A stretch of 64,000 bases of DNA from Pseudomonas sp. MUP55. GTDB taxonomy: Bacteria; Pseudomonadota; Gammaproteobacteria; Pseudomonadales; Pseudomonadaceae. The position numbers and the translations under genes were made by a program. The DNA lies in contig NZ_CP138214.1 of the NCBI RefSeq assembly GCF_034043515.1, positions 2,790,001 through 2,854,000 of the forward strand, in the 5' to 3' direction. This document shows positions 25,429 through 35,048 of this stretch, one piece after another (position 1 is the first letter of the stretch; every line of letters starts with the position of its first letter). Below the pieces are notes generated by a model. The model was given only the letters and a program-made list of their open reading frames with translations, was not told the origin of the DNA and searched no databases.

Positions 25429-26037
25429 ATGTTCATGTCCGCCAGTCTCTTGTCTGCCTTTGCTTTGTTCGCCTTCGTGTCTTCGATCACGCCTGGGCCC
25501 AACAACACCATGTTGCTGGCCTCCGGGGTGAACTTCGGCTTTCGTCGTTCCATTCCCCATGCGTTGGGGGTCAGCATCGGTTTCATGCTGCTGGTGATTT
25601 GTGTGGGGTTGGGCTTGGGTGAGGTGTTCAAGCTGTTTCCATGGGCCTACACGCTGTTGCGCTACGTCGGCGCTGCGTACCTGCTGTACCTGGCGTGGAA
25701 GATTGCCAACGCCGGCGGCATGGCCGACAGCGATGACGAGCAGGGCAAGCCAATGACCTTTCTTGCCGCGGCGGCCTTCCAGTGGGTCAATCCCAAGGCG
25801 TGGATCATGGCGCTGGGCGCGATCACCACCTACACGCCGGCCGAGGGTTACGTGACCAATGTGCTGGTGATTGCGTTGCTGTTTGCCGTGGTCAACTTGC
25901 CGAGTGTATGCGTGTGGGTCGGCTGCGGCAGCGGTTTGCGCAGCGTATTGCGCGAGCCGCGCTGGTTGCGGGCGTTCAATTGGACCATGGCGGGCTTACT
26001 GGTGCTGTCGTTGTATCCGATGCTCGTTGTGGGATAA
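25429..26037 (+). CDS. LysE/RhtB-family amino-acid exporter
   Basis: 202 residues, about six hydrophobic helices. SSITPGPNNTMLLASG at residues 17-32 is the family signature, and FQWVNPKAWIMALGA the second one near the middle. These proteins export amino acids or their analogues across the inner membrane. The frame is open from 25378 but the family begins at about this ATG; the ATG two codons later is equally possible. Substrate not predictable. Confidence 0.9.
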   Translation: MFMSASLLSAFALFAFVSSITPGPNNTMLLASGVNFGFRRSIPHALGVSIGFMLLVICVGLGLGEVFKLFPWAYTLLRYVGAAYLLYLAWKIANAGGMADSDDEQGKPMTFLAAAAFQWVNPKAWIMALGAITTYTPAEGYVTNVLVIALLFAVVNLPSVCVWVGCGSGLRSVLREPRWLRAFNWTMAGLLVLSLYPMLVVG

Positions 26038-26045
26038 CCGCCCCA

Positions 26046-26129
26046 TCAGACCGGCGAGATGGTTGCGAGCAAGCCGATGCCGATGGTCAACACCAGAAAA
26101 CCGAACAGGAAAATAGCCATCTTGGTCAT
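26046..26129 (-). CDS. 27-residue membrane peptide
   Basis: The minus-strand ATG at 26129 follows GGAGG by 4 bases, a strong ribosome site. The product, MTKMAIFLFGFLVLTIGIGL and 7 more residues, is essentially one transmembrane helix ending at TGA. Such tiny hydrophobic proteins occur in bacteria as regulators of membrane complexes. It converges with the LysE exporter gene. Confidence 0.6.
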   Translation of the reverse strand: MTKMAIFLFGFLVLTIGIGLLATISPV

Positions 26130-26373
26130 AAGGCCTCCGAAGGGAAGGGGACGACAGGAGTGTCGGGATGGCGCCATTGTCCGCTTTGGGCGGTTTTCGG
26201 TACAGACGCAGATGATGCGTAAAAAACCGTATCAGATTGCGCGGCGGCGGCTAAACCACGGGTTTTCAGGCCCCGCCGGCTTTTAAAGATCAGCCGCATG
26301 GGTTGCGACAGTGACCGCGTTTGCCCCTAAGATAGTGCCCCTCGCATTAACAATAAAAGTGGGCCAACCCTCG

Positions 26374-27384
26374 ATGGAAAGACGCCAGTTCAGCGGTGGC
26401 ATGAAGGGCAAGAACCTGCGCTACCTCAATGACGATCTCCCGCAGCCGGCCGCGGCCACCCGCATCGGCTTCCTGCTGCTCGAACACTTTTCGCTGCCTG
26501 CCTTCACCCAGACCCTCGACACCCTGGTCACCGCCAATCTTCTGCGTCCCGAGCTGTTCGCGTCACGCACGTTCGGTTGGGACGAGGGTGAGGTGATCAG
26601 CGATCTGGGTCTGGTCATCCGCCCCGATGCCAGCCTTGAACTGGCAGCGTTGCCGACGTTGGACTTGCTGGTGATCTGCGGCGGATTCCGCACCGAGCTC
26701 AAGGCCAGTGAAGACTTCATCCACATCTTGCGCGCTGCTGCCGAACAGGGCATCGGGCTTGCCGGCCTGTGGAACGGCTCGTGGTTTCTTGGCCGTGCCG
26801 GGTTGCTGCAAGGTTATCGCTGCGCCATCCACCCGGAACATCGCCCGGCGCTGGCGGAAGTGTCCAAGGCCGCCGAAGTGACCAGCGAGCCCTTCGTAAT
26901 CGACCGCGACCGCCTGACCGCTTCCAGCCCCTCGGGCGCCTTCCATATGGCCCTGGACTGGATCAAGAGCCTGCACGGCAAGGCATTGGTTGAGGGCATC
27001 GAAGACATCCTGGCCTTCGAAGAGTCGCGCTACCGGCGTATCAAACCGACCGAAAACGTCTGCGTCAGCGCGCCGCTGCGCGAAGTGGTCAAGTTGATGG
27101 ACGCCAACCTCGAAGAGCCCCTGGAGCTCGACCAACTCGCCGTCTACGCCGGCCGTTCCCGCCGCCAGCTGGAGCGCTTGTTCAAGGAACAACTGGGCAC
27201 CACGCCGCAACGCTATTACATGGAGTTGCGCGTGACTGAAGCGCGGCGCCTGTTGCAGCACACCGAGCTGTCCCAGGTGGACGTGCTGGTGGCGTGCGGG
27301 TTCGTGTCGCCGAGTCATTTCAGCAAGTGTTACAGCGCGTATTTCGGATATCGCCCCTCCAGGGAGAAGCGGTTGGTCAAGTAG
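26374..27384 (+). CDS. GlxA-type transcriptional regulator (DJ-1/PfpI-like + AraC HTH)
   Basis: 336 residues. Residues about 30-190 form a class I glutamine-amidotransferase-like domain (RIGFLLLEHFSLPAF, LDLLVICGG, GLAGLWNGSWFLGRAG) that senses ligands; residues 235-325 form an AraC-type double HTH (LDQLAVYAGRSRRQLERLF, VDVLVACGFVSPSHFSKCY). In Pseudomonas this class controls arginine, carnitine and glycine-betaine use. The next gene starts 35 bp downstream, so the two may be cotranscribed. Start chosen at MERRQ; MKGKN nine codons later is possible. Confidence 0.85.
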   Translation: MERRQFSGGMKGKNLRYLNDDLPQPAAATRIGFLLLEHFSLPAFTQTLDTLVTANLLRPELFASRTFGWDEGEVISDLGLVIRPDASLELAALPTLDLLVICGGFRTELKASEDFIHILRAAAEQGIGLAGLWNGSWFLGRAGLLQGYRCAIHPEHRPALAEVSKAAEVTSEPFVIDRDRLTASSPSGAFHMALDWIKSLHGKALVEGIEDILAFEESRYRRIKPTENVCVSAPLREVVKLMDANLEEPLELDQLAVYAGRSRRQLERLFKEQLGTTPQRYYMELRVTEARRLLQHTELSQVDVLVACGFVSPSHFSKCYSAYFGYRPSREKRLVK

Positions 27385-27418
27385 CATGGGCGCTGCAACG
27401 TTTTTTTAAGGGAATGCC

Positions 27419-28336
27419 ATGAACATCACGCTTTTGGATCGTTATCGCGGCAGTTTGCTTGGATTGGCCTGTGGCGATGCTGTAGGGACCACCGTTGAGT
27501 TCATGCCTCGCGGGACCTTTTTGCCCGTCACCGATATGGTGGGCGGCGGGCCGTTCAGCCTCAGGCCCGGCCAATGGACAGACGACACCTCCATGGCGCT
27601 ATGCCTGGCGGAAAGTTTGCTGCGCAAGGGCGGTTTCGATGCGGCCGATCAAATGGGGCGTTATCTGAACTGGTGGAAGTGGGGCTACCTCAGCTCGACC
27701 GGTGAATGTTTCGATATAGGCATGACCGTTCGGGAAGCGCTGGCGTCATTTGAGAGCAATGGCGACGCCTTCGCCGGGTCTACGGACCCGTATTCGGCTG
27801 GTAATGGTTCGATGATGCGACTCGCGCCCGTGGTGCTTTTTTACTTTCCAGACGCGGAAAAGATCCGCCAGTTCAGTGCGCTCAGTTCGCGTACCACTCA
27901 CGCAGCCCAGGAAGCGATCGAGTGCTGCCAGTTGCTGGCCGAAGCCATTCGCAATGCCTTGCGCGGTGTGGCGAAAGATGAAGTGTTGCGCCTGGCAGAC
28001 GCTGGGTTGTCAGCACCAAAAGTCAGGGAGATTGCTCGGGGGAATTATCGCGAGAAGGCAAAGACAGACATCGTGGGGTCGGGTTATGCGGTTGCCTCTT
28101 TAGAAGCGGCTTTCTGGTGCTTCGACACCACTTCCAGTTTTGCCGAGGCGGTACTCGCAGCGGCAAACCTGGGAGATGATGCCGATACAACCGCCGCCAT
28201 CGTGGGGCAGTTGGCCGGCGCGTATTACGGCGTCCATGCTATCCCCATCGGTTGGCTGGACACGCTATACCTACGCGACGATATCGAAGAGACCGCCGAT
28301 GGGTTATTTGCTGCCGCCTCGAAGCAATCATCTTAA
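27419..28336 (+). CDS. ADP-ribosylglycohydrolase (DraG/ARH family)
   Basis: 305 residues. Family motifs in order: LGLACGDAVGTTVE near the start, GQWTDDTSMAL (dinuclear-metal Thr-Asp-Asp), SAGNGSMMRLAP, SSRTTHAAQEA, and LGDDADTTAAIVGQLAGAYYG at the end with the second set of metal ligands. Such enzymes remove ADP-ribose from proteins or hydrolyse related small molecules. No partner ADP-ribosyltransferase is adjacent. Complete in length. Confidence 0.92.
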   Translation: MNITLLDRYRGSLLGLACGDAVGTTVEFMPRGTFLPVTDMVGGGPFSLRPGQWTDDTSMALCLAESLLRKGGFDAADQMGRYLNWWKWGYLSSTGECFDIGMTVREALASFESNGDAFAGSTDPYSAGNGSMMRLAPVVLFYFPDAEKIRQFSALSSRTTHAAQEAIECCQLLAEAIRNALRGVAKDEVLRLADAGLSAPKVREIARGNYREKAKTDIVGSGYAVASLEAAFWCFDTTSSFAEAVLAAANLGDDADTTAAIVGQLAGAYYGVHAIPIGWLDTLYLRDDIEETADGLFAAASKQSS

Positions 28337-28360
28337 GACGGTGGGAATGGTGCGGTTCTA

Positions 28361-29608
28361 TCAGAACCGCCCCAGTCGATACGCCTCCAACCCAGCTACC
28401 GCCTCACCGCTGGCCAACTGAGCGACCTTTTCCGCCGTCACCGCCGCCTGGGTCAGTCCCAGATGCTGGTGACCAAACGCGAGCAACACCTTGCCGTCGC
28501 ACACCCGATCAATGATCGGCAACGAGTCGGGCAGCGACGGGCGGAAACCCATCCAAGGTGTGGCGTCGTCGGCATTCAGCGGCTGGCGGAACAGTCCGCT
28601 GCTCAACCGGTGCAACTGCCACGCTCGCTGCATGTTCGGCGGGCGTTTCAGGCCGGCGAATTCGACGGTGCCGGCCAGGCGCAGGCCGTCGTTCATGGGG
28701 GTCATGATGAATTTGCGCTCCAGCGAGGTGACCGCGAAGGGCAGGCGCTGGTGTTCGTGGGGCAGCATCAGGTGGTAGCCGCGCTCGGTGTCCAGCGGCA
28801 CGTGCTTGCCGGTGAGTGCGGTGGTCAGGGCCGCGGAGTGGGCGCCGCAGGCGATCAGGACCTGGCGTGCGCTCGCGGTGCCTTGATCCGTCGTCAATAC
28901 CACACCGTTGTCGTCCACCCGTGCGTTCAGGACGCGCTGCTGCAGGAATTCCACACCCAGGGCCTTGGCGGCTTCAACCAACTCGCCCACCACGGTGTAG
29001 GGGTCAAGAAAATGCCCGGTACCCGGAAAAAACAAACCGCCTTGTATCGCCTCGCTCAATTGCGGCGCCGCGGTGTGCACCGCTTGCGCCGACCAGAACG
29101 CCACCGGCACGCCTTGCTGCATCATGCGTTGCTGCAAGGCGTCCAGGGCGGCGCGGGATTCGGCGCGCTCGAACACCAGCAGCGAGCCGTCCTCGCGTAA
29201 CAGCTGGGGTCGCCCGATGGACTGCAACAGCCGCTGCCACGCGCCAAGGCTGGCTTCGTTCAAGGCGCGGATGCCAGCGACGGTGCGCTGGTAGCGCGCC
29301 GGCCGCAGGTTCAGCAGCAGGCGCATGAACCAGGGCAGGGCGCGGGGCAGGTAGGCCCAGTCCAGGCGCAGCGGGCCCATCGGGTCCAGGAGCATGGCCG
29401 GCAGGCGTTTGAGGATCGACAGGTCGACGATGGGAAACACCTGCTCGGTCGCCAGGTGCCCGGCGTTGCCATAGGAGGCGCCCATGCCGGGCGCCTGCGC
29501 GTCGATCACCCGCACCTGCCGACCTTGTCGGGCCAGTTGCAGCGCACAAGTAACGCCGATGATGCCGGCGCCGACCACGACGATATCCGCTGAAGGGGGC
29601 TTGGCCAT
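28361..29608 (-). CDS. FAD-dependent D-amino-acid (D-hydroxyproline) dehydrogenase
   Basis: 415 residues of the DadA-like family: dinucleotide motif VVVGAGIIGVTCALQLA at the N-terminus, GASYGNAGHL next, and the C-terminal FAD-contact motif PWMGFRPSLPDSLPII with FGHQHLGLTQ. By context it oxidises cis-4-hydroxy-D-proline to the pyrroline-4-hydroxy-2-carboxylate, step 2 of hydroxyproline catabolism. Some Pseudomonas use a multi-subunit oxidase here; this is the single-chain type. The stop of the upstream aldehyde dehydrogenase lies only 3 bp away. Confidence 0.85.
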   Translation of the reverse strand: MAKPPSADIVVVGAGIIGVTCALQLARQGRQVRVIDAQAPGMGASYGNAGHLATEQVFPIVDLSILKRLPAMLLDPMGPLRLDWAYLPRALPWFMRLLLNLRPARYQRTVAGIRALNEASLGAWQRLLQSIGRPQLLREDGSLLVFERAESRAALDALQQRMMQQGVPVAFWSAQAVHTAAPQLSEAIQGGLFFPGTGHFLDPYTVVGELVEAAKALGVEFLQQRVLNARVDDNGVVLTTDQGTASARQVLIACGAHSAALTTALTGKHVPLDTERGYHLMLPHEHQRLPFAVTSLERKFIMTPMNDGLRLAGTVEFAGLKRPPNMQRAWQLHRLSSGLFRQPLNADDATPWMGFRPSLPDSLPIIDRVCDGKVLLAFGHQHLGLTQAAVTAEKVAQLASGEAVAGLEAYRLGRF

Positions 29609-29611
29609 CGT

Positions 29612-31183
29612 CTAGGCCTCTCTGCTGCCGTCGAGCAAGCGGCGCAACCGCAAGGGGTTGGCGTGCTGCACGGCGGTGGGCAGCAATGCGTCCGGGAAGT
29701 CCTGGTAGCACACCGGCCGCAGGAAGCGCAGGATCGCCGCCGTCCCCACCGAGGTGCTGCGCGCGTCCGAGGTGGCCGGGAACGGCCCGCCATGCACCAT
29801 GGCATCGCACACTTCCACGCCGGTTGGCCAGCCGTTGACCAGCAGGCGCCCGGCCTTGCGTTCCAGCACCGGCAACAACGCCTTCGCCTGCGGCAGGTCA
29901 GCTTCATCCAGGTGCAGGGTGGCGGTGAGTTGGCCCTCCAGGTGTTCAGATACCTGGCGCAGTTGTTCGGCATCGCTGCATTGCACCACCAGCGAGGCCG
30001 CGCCGAAGACTTCGGCTTGCACCTGTGAATTACTCAGGAAGGTCTCGGCCGAGGTCACGAACAGATGAGGCTGGCCCTGGTTCGGGCCGCTCGCCGGTAG
30101 GCCTTTTGCGGCGACCCGTGCATGGCTGGCCAGGCTACGTGCGCCGCTTTCGTAGGCGTTGAAGATACCGGGAGTGAGCATGGTCTGGGCCGGGCAGCGC
30201 TGGAGCGCGGCGCTGGCGGTGCTGATGAAACGATCCAGGGCGGGGCCTTGCACGGCGATCACCAGGCCGGGGTTGGTGCAGAACTGGCCGGCGCCCTGGG
30301 TCAGTGAGGCGACAAAACCTTCGGCCAATGCATCGCCGCGTGCGTGCAGCGCGTTGGGGAACAGATAGACCGGATTGATCGAGCTCATTTCCGCGTACAC
30401 CGGAATCGGCTCGGGGCGCGCCTGGGCCGCCTGGGTCAACGCCACACCGCCACGGCGCGAACCGGTAAAGCCCACCGCTTTGACACGTGGGTCGGTCACC
30501 AGCGCGATACCCACTTCATGGCCAGCATCGTAGAGCAGCGAGAACACACCGTCCGGCAAGCCACAATGTTGCACCGCCTGGGCAACGGCGCGGCCCACCA
30601 GCTCACTGGTGCCGGGATGGGCCGGATGGGCCTTGACGATCACCGGGCAACCGGCGGCGAGTGCCGAGGCGGTGTCGCCGCCGGCCACGGAGAAGGCCAG
30701 GGGAAAGTTGCTGGCGCCAAACACTGCTACCGGGCCCAGGGCAATATGGCGTTGGCGCAGGTCGGCACGGGGCAGGGGCTGGCGCTGGGGTTGGGCGGTG
30801 TCGACCCGTACATCCAGCCATTCGCCCAGGCGTACGGTGCGTGCAAAGCTGCGTAACTGCCCGCAGGTGCGGCCGCGTTCGCCCTGGATACGCGCACTGG
30901 GCAGGCCGGTTTCGGCGACCGCGCGTTCGATCAGCGCATCGCCGAGGGCTTCGATGTTGTCTGCGATGGTCTCCAGAAACGTGGCGCGGGCGGCCAGGGA
31001 GGTTTCGCGGTAAGTGTCGAACGCGGCCCAGGCCAGTGCGCAGGCCTGCGCGACCTGCTGGCGGTCGCCGCCGGCATAGGCGGGTTCCAGCGGCGTGTTG
31101 GTGGCCGGGTTGATGGCCCGGATCGTCTCGCGAGTGCCGCAAAGGGAGTGCTGACCGATCAGCATGTTGCCCGTCAGAGTCAT
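29612..31183 (-). CDS. 2-oxoglutarate semialdehyde dehydrogenase (aldehyde dehydrogenase family)
   Basis: 523 residues. [31 protein letters not shown] and GFTGSRRGG form the NAD(P)-binding part; [13 protein letters not shown] carries the catalytic Cys, and YAEMSSINP the Glu. This layout is characteristic of 2-oxoglutarate semialdehyde dehydrogenases, which complete conversion of hydroxyproline to 2-oxoglutarate. The ATG at 31183 (AGGA 7 bases upstream) replaces a start 28 codons earlier that lies in a REP region. A REP pair separates it from the deaminase gene. Confidence 0.88.
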   Translation of the reverse strand: MTLTGNMLIGQHSLCGTRETIRAINPATNTPLEPAYAGGDRQQVAQACALAWAAFDTYRETSLAARATFLETIADNIEALGDALIERAVAETGLPSARIQGERGRTCGQLRSFARTVRLGEWLDVRVDTAQPQRQPLPRADLRQRHIALGPVAVFGASNFPLAFSVAGGDTASALAAGCPVIVKAHPAHPGTSELVGRAVAQAVQHCGLPDGVFSLLYDAGHEVGIALVTDPRVKAVGFTGSRRGGVALTQAAQARPEPIPVYAEMSSINPVYLFPNALHARGDALAEGFVASLTQGAGQFCTNPGLVIAVQGPALDRFISTASAALQRCPAQTMLTPGIFNAYESGARSLASHARVAAKGLPASGPNQGQPHLFVTSAETFLSNSQVQAEVFGAASLVVQCSDAEQLRQVSEHLEGQLTATLHLDEADLPQAKALLPVLERKAGRLLVNGWPTGVEVCDAMVHGGPFPATSDARSTSVGTAAILRFLRPVCYQDFPDALLPTAVQHANPLRLRRLLDGSREA

Positions 31184-31217
31184 GGAGTCATCCTGGAAAA
31201 CACAAAGAGTAAGTAGC

Positions 31218-31318
31218 TTTTTGTGGCGAGCAAGCTTGCTTGCGCCGGGGCGTGCAGCGCACCCCAATAAAGCCTGCGGCCGCTACACAACCAGCGGGAG
31301 CAAGCGCCCTCGCCACAG
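31218..31318. repeat. REP pair (type A/B) between the deaminase and dehydrogenase genes
   Basis: Inverted units TTGTGGCGAGCAAGCTTGCTT and AGCGGGAGCAAGCGCCCTCG flank a GC-rich spacer. On the transcript it would fold into paired hairpins and could separate expression of the two genes. Confidence 0.8.
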
Positions 31319-31321
31319 CGA

Positions 31322-32269
31322 TCAGTCGACGTTCTGCTCAGCCGACCAATTGGCGTACCACTGGCGGAACAGCGCGTACTGCTGCTCGGCATAGCGGCGC
31401 TGAGCGTCGCTGAGTACATCGGTTTCGTTAAAATGCAGCGCATAACCCTGGTCGCCATTGAGTACCATCAAGTGCTTGTAATACAGCACCAGGTCGCAGC
31501 CTTCATCGAAGGACGACAGCACCGCCAGCGCCGCTTCCAGCTCGCGCGCCTGGCGACGGGCCTTGGCGTCGCCACTGGCGGCTTTTTTGCTCAAGGCCAC
31601 CAGTTGCAGCACTTCCCGCGGCAGCGCGTTGCCGATGCCGGTGATGGCGCCGGTGGCGTTGCAATTGACGAAGCCGTGCACCACTTGGGTGTCGACACCA
31701 ACCATCAGGGTCACATCATCGTCCTGGGAGGTGATGTTTTCCGCCGCGTAGCGCAGGTCGGCGCCGCCGCCGAATTCCTTGAAACCGATCAGGTTCGGGT
31801 GCTCGCGGCGCAGTTCGAAGAACAGCTCGGCGCGGGTGGCGAAACCGTAGTACGGGCTGTTGTAGATCACCGCCGGCAGGTTGGGCGCCGCGTTGAGGAT
31901 CGCCGCAAAGTGGGCCTTTTGTGCGGTGGCGGAGGCGCTACGGGACAGCACGCGCGGAATCACCATCAAGCCCTGCGCGCCGACCTTGGCCGCATGCGCG
32001 GCGTGGGCAACGGCCTCGCGGCTGTTGACCGCGCCGGTGCCGACGATGGTTGGCACACCGGCGGCCACCAGGCGCGCCACGCCTTCCTGGCGCTCGGCTT
32101 CGGTGAGCAGCGGCCAGTCGCCCATGGAGCCGCAATACACCACGGCGCTCATGCCGATATCGATCAGCTCGCGACCCTTGGCCACCAGGCCATCGAAGTC
32201 CGGTTTGCGCGCCGGGGTGCACGGCGTCATCAGGGCGGGCATGCAGCCGGTGAAAATGTTGTCGCTCAT
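31322..32269 (-). CDS. DapA-family 1-pyrroline-4-hydroxy-2-carboxylate deaminase
   Basis: 315 residues, a DHDPS/NAL-type TIM barrel: ALMTPCTPARKPDF at the start, YCGSMGDWPLL replacing the usual GTTGE loop, IYNSPYYG, and the Schiff-base Lys in LIGFKEFGG. Variation in the substrate loop fits deaminases of the hydroxyproline pathway, which release ammonia to form 2-oxoglutarate semialdehyde. AAGGAG lies 9 bases before ATG 32269. Reaction is inferred from the neighbours; the family is certain. Confidence 0.87.
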   Translation of the reverse strand: MSDNIFTGCMPALMTPCTPARKPDFDGLVAKGRELIDIGMSAVVYCGSMGDWPLLTEAERQEGVARLVAAGVPTIVGTGAVNSREAVAHAAHAAKVGAQGLMVIPRVLSRSASATAQKAHFAAILNAAPNLPAVIYNSPYYGFATRAELFFELRREHPNLIGFKEFGGGADLRYAAENITSQDDDVTLMVGVDTQVVHGFVNCNATGAITGIGNALPREVLQLVALSKKAASGDAKARRQARELEAALAVLSSFDEGCDLVLYYKHLMVLNGDQGYALHFNETDVLSDAQRRYAEQQYALFRQWYANWSAEQNVD

Positions 32270-32306
32270 GGTGCTGACTCCTTGGTACTTGAGTATGAGA
32301 AGGGGC

Positions 32307-33233
32307 TCAGATGCCCCAGGCAAAAGGGTCCTGCTCGTCGATCAGCAAGGTGCTGTCGGCGGTCATGTGGGCGCGGCCGGTGATGAAGGGGCGCACGCGT
32401 TCGCTGTCCCATTCATAGCGGGCCTGGAATTGGCTGCCGGTGATGCTGGCCTGTATCCAAAGCTCGCCGGGGCTGAGGGTGCCGTCGGCGGCCAGGCAGG
32501 CAAGCTTGGCACTGGTGCCGGTGCCGCAGGGGGAGCGGTCATAGGCCTTGCCGGGGCACATCACGAAGTTGCGGCTGTCGGCATCGGCGTCATCGGCGAA
32601 CAGTTCGATGTGGTCGATCAGTGCGCCGTCTGCGCCATGGATACCCTGGGCTTCAAGGGCCTTGAGCATGGCCCAGGTGTAGTCGGTGAGGGCGTCCACG
32701 TTGCTCATCTGCAACGCCTGGCCGTGGTCGGAGACCAGGAAGAACCAGTTGCCGCCCCAGGCGATATCACCCGCCACCCGGCCATGGCCGGGCACGTCCA
32801 CGCTGACTTGTCGGCGATAGCGATAGGCCGGGACGTTGCGCAGCGTCACCGCGCCGTCGTCGTGCAGCGTGGCCGCCACCGGGCCTACCGGTGTGTCGAC
32901 GGTGTGCACGCCAGGCTCGATAAGCCCCAGGTAATGCAACGAGGCGACCAGGCCGATGGTGCCGTGGCCGCACATGCCGAGGTAGCCGGCGTTGTTGAAG
33001 AAAATCACGCCACAGGTCGCGCCGGGAGTGACCGGCGCGCAGTACAGCGCGCCCACCAGTACATCGTTGCCACGCGGTTCCAAGAGGCAGGCGCGGCGCC
33101 ATTGGTCATGGTGGTTGCGCAGATCCTCAAGTTGATCAGCGATCGTGGCGCCCGCCAGCGCGGGGAAGCCGTTCATGATCAGGCGGGTGGGTTCGCCGCC
33201 GGTGTGGGAGTCAATGACGTGCAGGCGTTTCAT
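32307..33233 (-). CDS. lhpA: 4-hydroxyproline 2-epimerase (proline racemase family)
   Basis: 308 residues. The two catalytic cysteines are present: MCGHGTIG near residue 88 and [12 protein letters not shown] near 235, with [13 protein letters not shown] at the N-terminus. Having Cys at both positions fits racemase/epimerase rather than dehydratase activity. It interconverts trans-4-hydroxy-L-proline and cis-4-hydroxy-D-proline, the first catabolic step. It starts 12 bp after the permease gene and precedes the deaminase by 38 bp, in one operon. Confidence 0.92.
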   Translation of the reverse strand: MKRLHVIDSHTGGEPTRLIMNGFPALAGATIADQLEDLRNHHDQWRRACLLEPRGNDVLVGALYCAPVTPGATCGVIFFNNAGYLGMCGHGTIGLVASLHYLGLIEPGVHTVDTPVGPVAATLHDDGAVTLRNVPAYRYRRQVSVDVPGHGRVAGDIAWGGNWFFLVSDHGQALQMSNVDALTDYTWAMLKALEAQGIHGADGALIDHIELFADDADADSRNFVMCPGKAYDRSPCGTGTSAKLACLAADGTLSPGELWIQASITGSQFQARYEWDSERVRPFITGRAHMTADSTLLIDEQDPFAWGI

Positions 33234-33244
33234 GCAAGGCTCCA

Positions 33245-34870
33245 TCAGTGAGTGGCCGCAGAGAGCGGGGTGCTGTAGCGCTCGTCGCTGACGGCTTCGC
33301 TTTCATCGTCTTCGCTTTCCAGGCGCACCAGGTGGGCCGGTACGCCGGTGGCGGCGCCCCAGTAGTAAATGCCCAGGGCGCAGACCGCCACGGCGACGGT
33401 GTCGAACGGATGGCTGATCAGGCCGATGCCGCCAAAACTGCCGAGTTTGGAGAGCAGAATGGTCAGCGCGTAGAAGCCGATCAGCCAGGCCGACGAGCGC
33501 ACTTGTTGCTTGAGATTCAGGTGGGCGGTGGGCACCCAGCGTGCGCACAGCAGGTACACCACGAACATCAGGATTTGCAGACCGAGCAACCAGGACACCG
33601 TGCTCCAGCCCGACCAGTACACAATCAGCGCGGCGATGATGAACGACAGCGGGCCGAGTACCGCCATGCCCTTGACCCGGAACGGGCGCGCCAGCTGCGG
33701 TGCATTGCGGCGCAGCGCGGCGACCGTTACCGGGGCCACGGCGTAACTCAGGATCAGCGCGGCCGAGACCACGTTGATCAGCGCTTCCCAGGACGGGAAC
33801 GGCAGGGTCCAGAACACCGACAGGCCAAACGTCAGCCACAATGCCGGGCGTGGAATGCCGGACTTTTCATCGATGCGGGTGAAAATCTTGAAGAAAGTGC
33901 CGGTCTGCGCCCAGCCATACACCACGCGCGGGGTGGCATTCATGTAGATGTTGCCGCAGCCGCTGGGGGAGATCACCGCATCGGCCACCACCAGGTAGGC
34001 CAGCCAGCCCACGCCGAGTGCCAGGGCGATATCGCGATAGGGCAGCGCCAGTTCCTTGCTGATCCCGGCCCAGCCATTGGCGAGCATCTCGGTGGGCACG
34101 CCGCCCAGGAACGCGGTTTGCAACAGCACGTAGATTGCCGTCGACAGCAGCACCGAAAGGATCAACGCAATCGGGATGGTGCGTTGCGGGTTCTTTACTT
34201 CACTGGCCACCGAAATGATCGGCGTCAGGCCCAGGTAGGCGAAGATCACCCCGCCGGCCGACACCGCCATCTCGATGCCCGACAGCCCGAACGGCGCAAA
34301 ACCATGCAGCTGGAAATTCGCCGGCTTGAAAAAGGTGAACAGCACGCCGATCACCAGCAATGGCACGATGAACTTGAACACGCTCACCAGGTTATTGGCG
34401 ATGGCGAAGGTCTTCACGCTGCGGTAGTTGAGGATGAAGAACAGGCACAGCAGGGCAAACTGCACCAGCCAGCCCAGGGTGGTCGGGTCGCTGGAGCCGG
34501 CCTTGGTCAGCTCGGGAAACCACGCCGCGGCGTATTGGCGCGAGGCGACCACTTCAATCGCCACCAGGCTGGAAAACGCGATCAGCGTGATAAAGCCCAT
34601 CAGGTAGCCCAGCAGCGGGCCGTGGGAATACACCGGGTAACGCACCACGCCACCGGCGCGGGGCAGGGCGGCGCCGAGTTCGCAGTAGACAATGCCCAGC
34701 AACAGCACCGCGAACCCGCCGATCAGCCAGGAAATAATCCCGCCGGGACCGGCGATGGCAGAGACATGGCTGGCGGCGAACAACCAACCCGAACCGAAGA
34801 TGGCCCCCAGCCCGATAAAGGTGAGGTCCATCAGTGACAGCTGTTTCTTGAACTTGCCTTGGCCTGACAT
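33245..34870 (-). CDS. APC-superfamily amino-acid permease
   Basis: 541 residues, about twelve to fourteen hydrophobic helices. [15 protein letters not shown] (first helix with the unwound substrate-binding Gly motif) and [27 protein letters not shown] are APC signatures. As first gene of the epimerase operon it most likely imports hydroxyproline or proline. The ATG at 34870 (AGAAGG upstream) begins the conserved cytoplasmic N-terminus; the frame is open 47 codons earlier without protein character. Confidence 0.88.
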   Translation of the reverse strand: MSGQGKFKKQLSLMDLTFIGLGAIFGSGWLFAASHVSAIAGPGGIISWLIGGFAVLLLGIVYCELGAALPRAGGVVRYPVYSHGPLLGYLMGFITLIAFSSLVAIEVVASRQYAAAWFPELTKAGSSDPTTLGWLVQFALLCLFFILNYRSVKTFAIANNLVSVFKFIVPLLVIGVLFTFFKPANFQLHGFAPFGLSGIEMAVSAGGVIFAYLGLTPIISVASEVKNPQRTIPIALILSVLLSTAIYVLLQTAFLGGVPTEMLANGWAGISKELALPYRDIALALGVGWLAYLVVADAVISPSGCGNIYMNATPRVVYGWAQTGTFFKIFTRIDEKSGIPRPALWLTFGLSVFWTLPFPSWEALINVVSAALILSYAVAPVTVAALRRNAPQLARPFRVKGMAVLGPLSFIIAALIVYWSGWSTVSWLLGLQILMFVVYLLCARWVPTAHLNLKQQVRSSAWLIGFYALTILLSKLGSFGGIGLISHPFDTVAVAVCALGIYYWGAATGVPAHLVRLESEDDESEAVSDERYSTPLSAATH

Positions 34871-35048
34871 AGCGGCGCCTTCTTGTGAGTTATTGGATAG
34901 GCATGCAGTGGCGTTATCGTGAACCCGATGGGCGGGCGGCGATTGATGTTTTGCGGTGGGATGGATGACGAATTCAGCACAATGGCCGGCGCTCGACAGC
35001 GTCGCGGGCATGGGGCAATCTGCGTGGCGTCAGGGGCTGAAGCGGGCG

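Noticed and set aside
31433..33251. Large plus-strand open frames across the epimerase and deaminase genes
   Set aside because: Antisense shadows of two well-recognised enzymes.
33248..34837. Long plus-strand open frame antisense to the permease
   Set aside because: Composition artefact of high-GC coding DNA; the minus frame has clear APC signatures.
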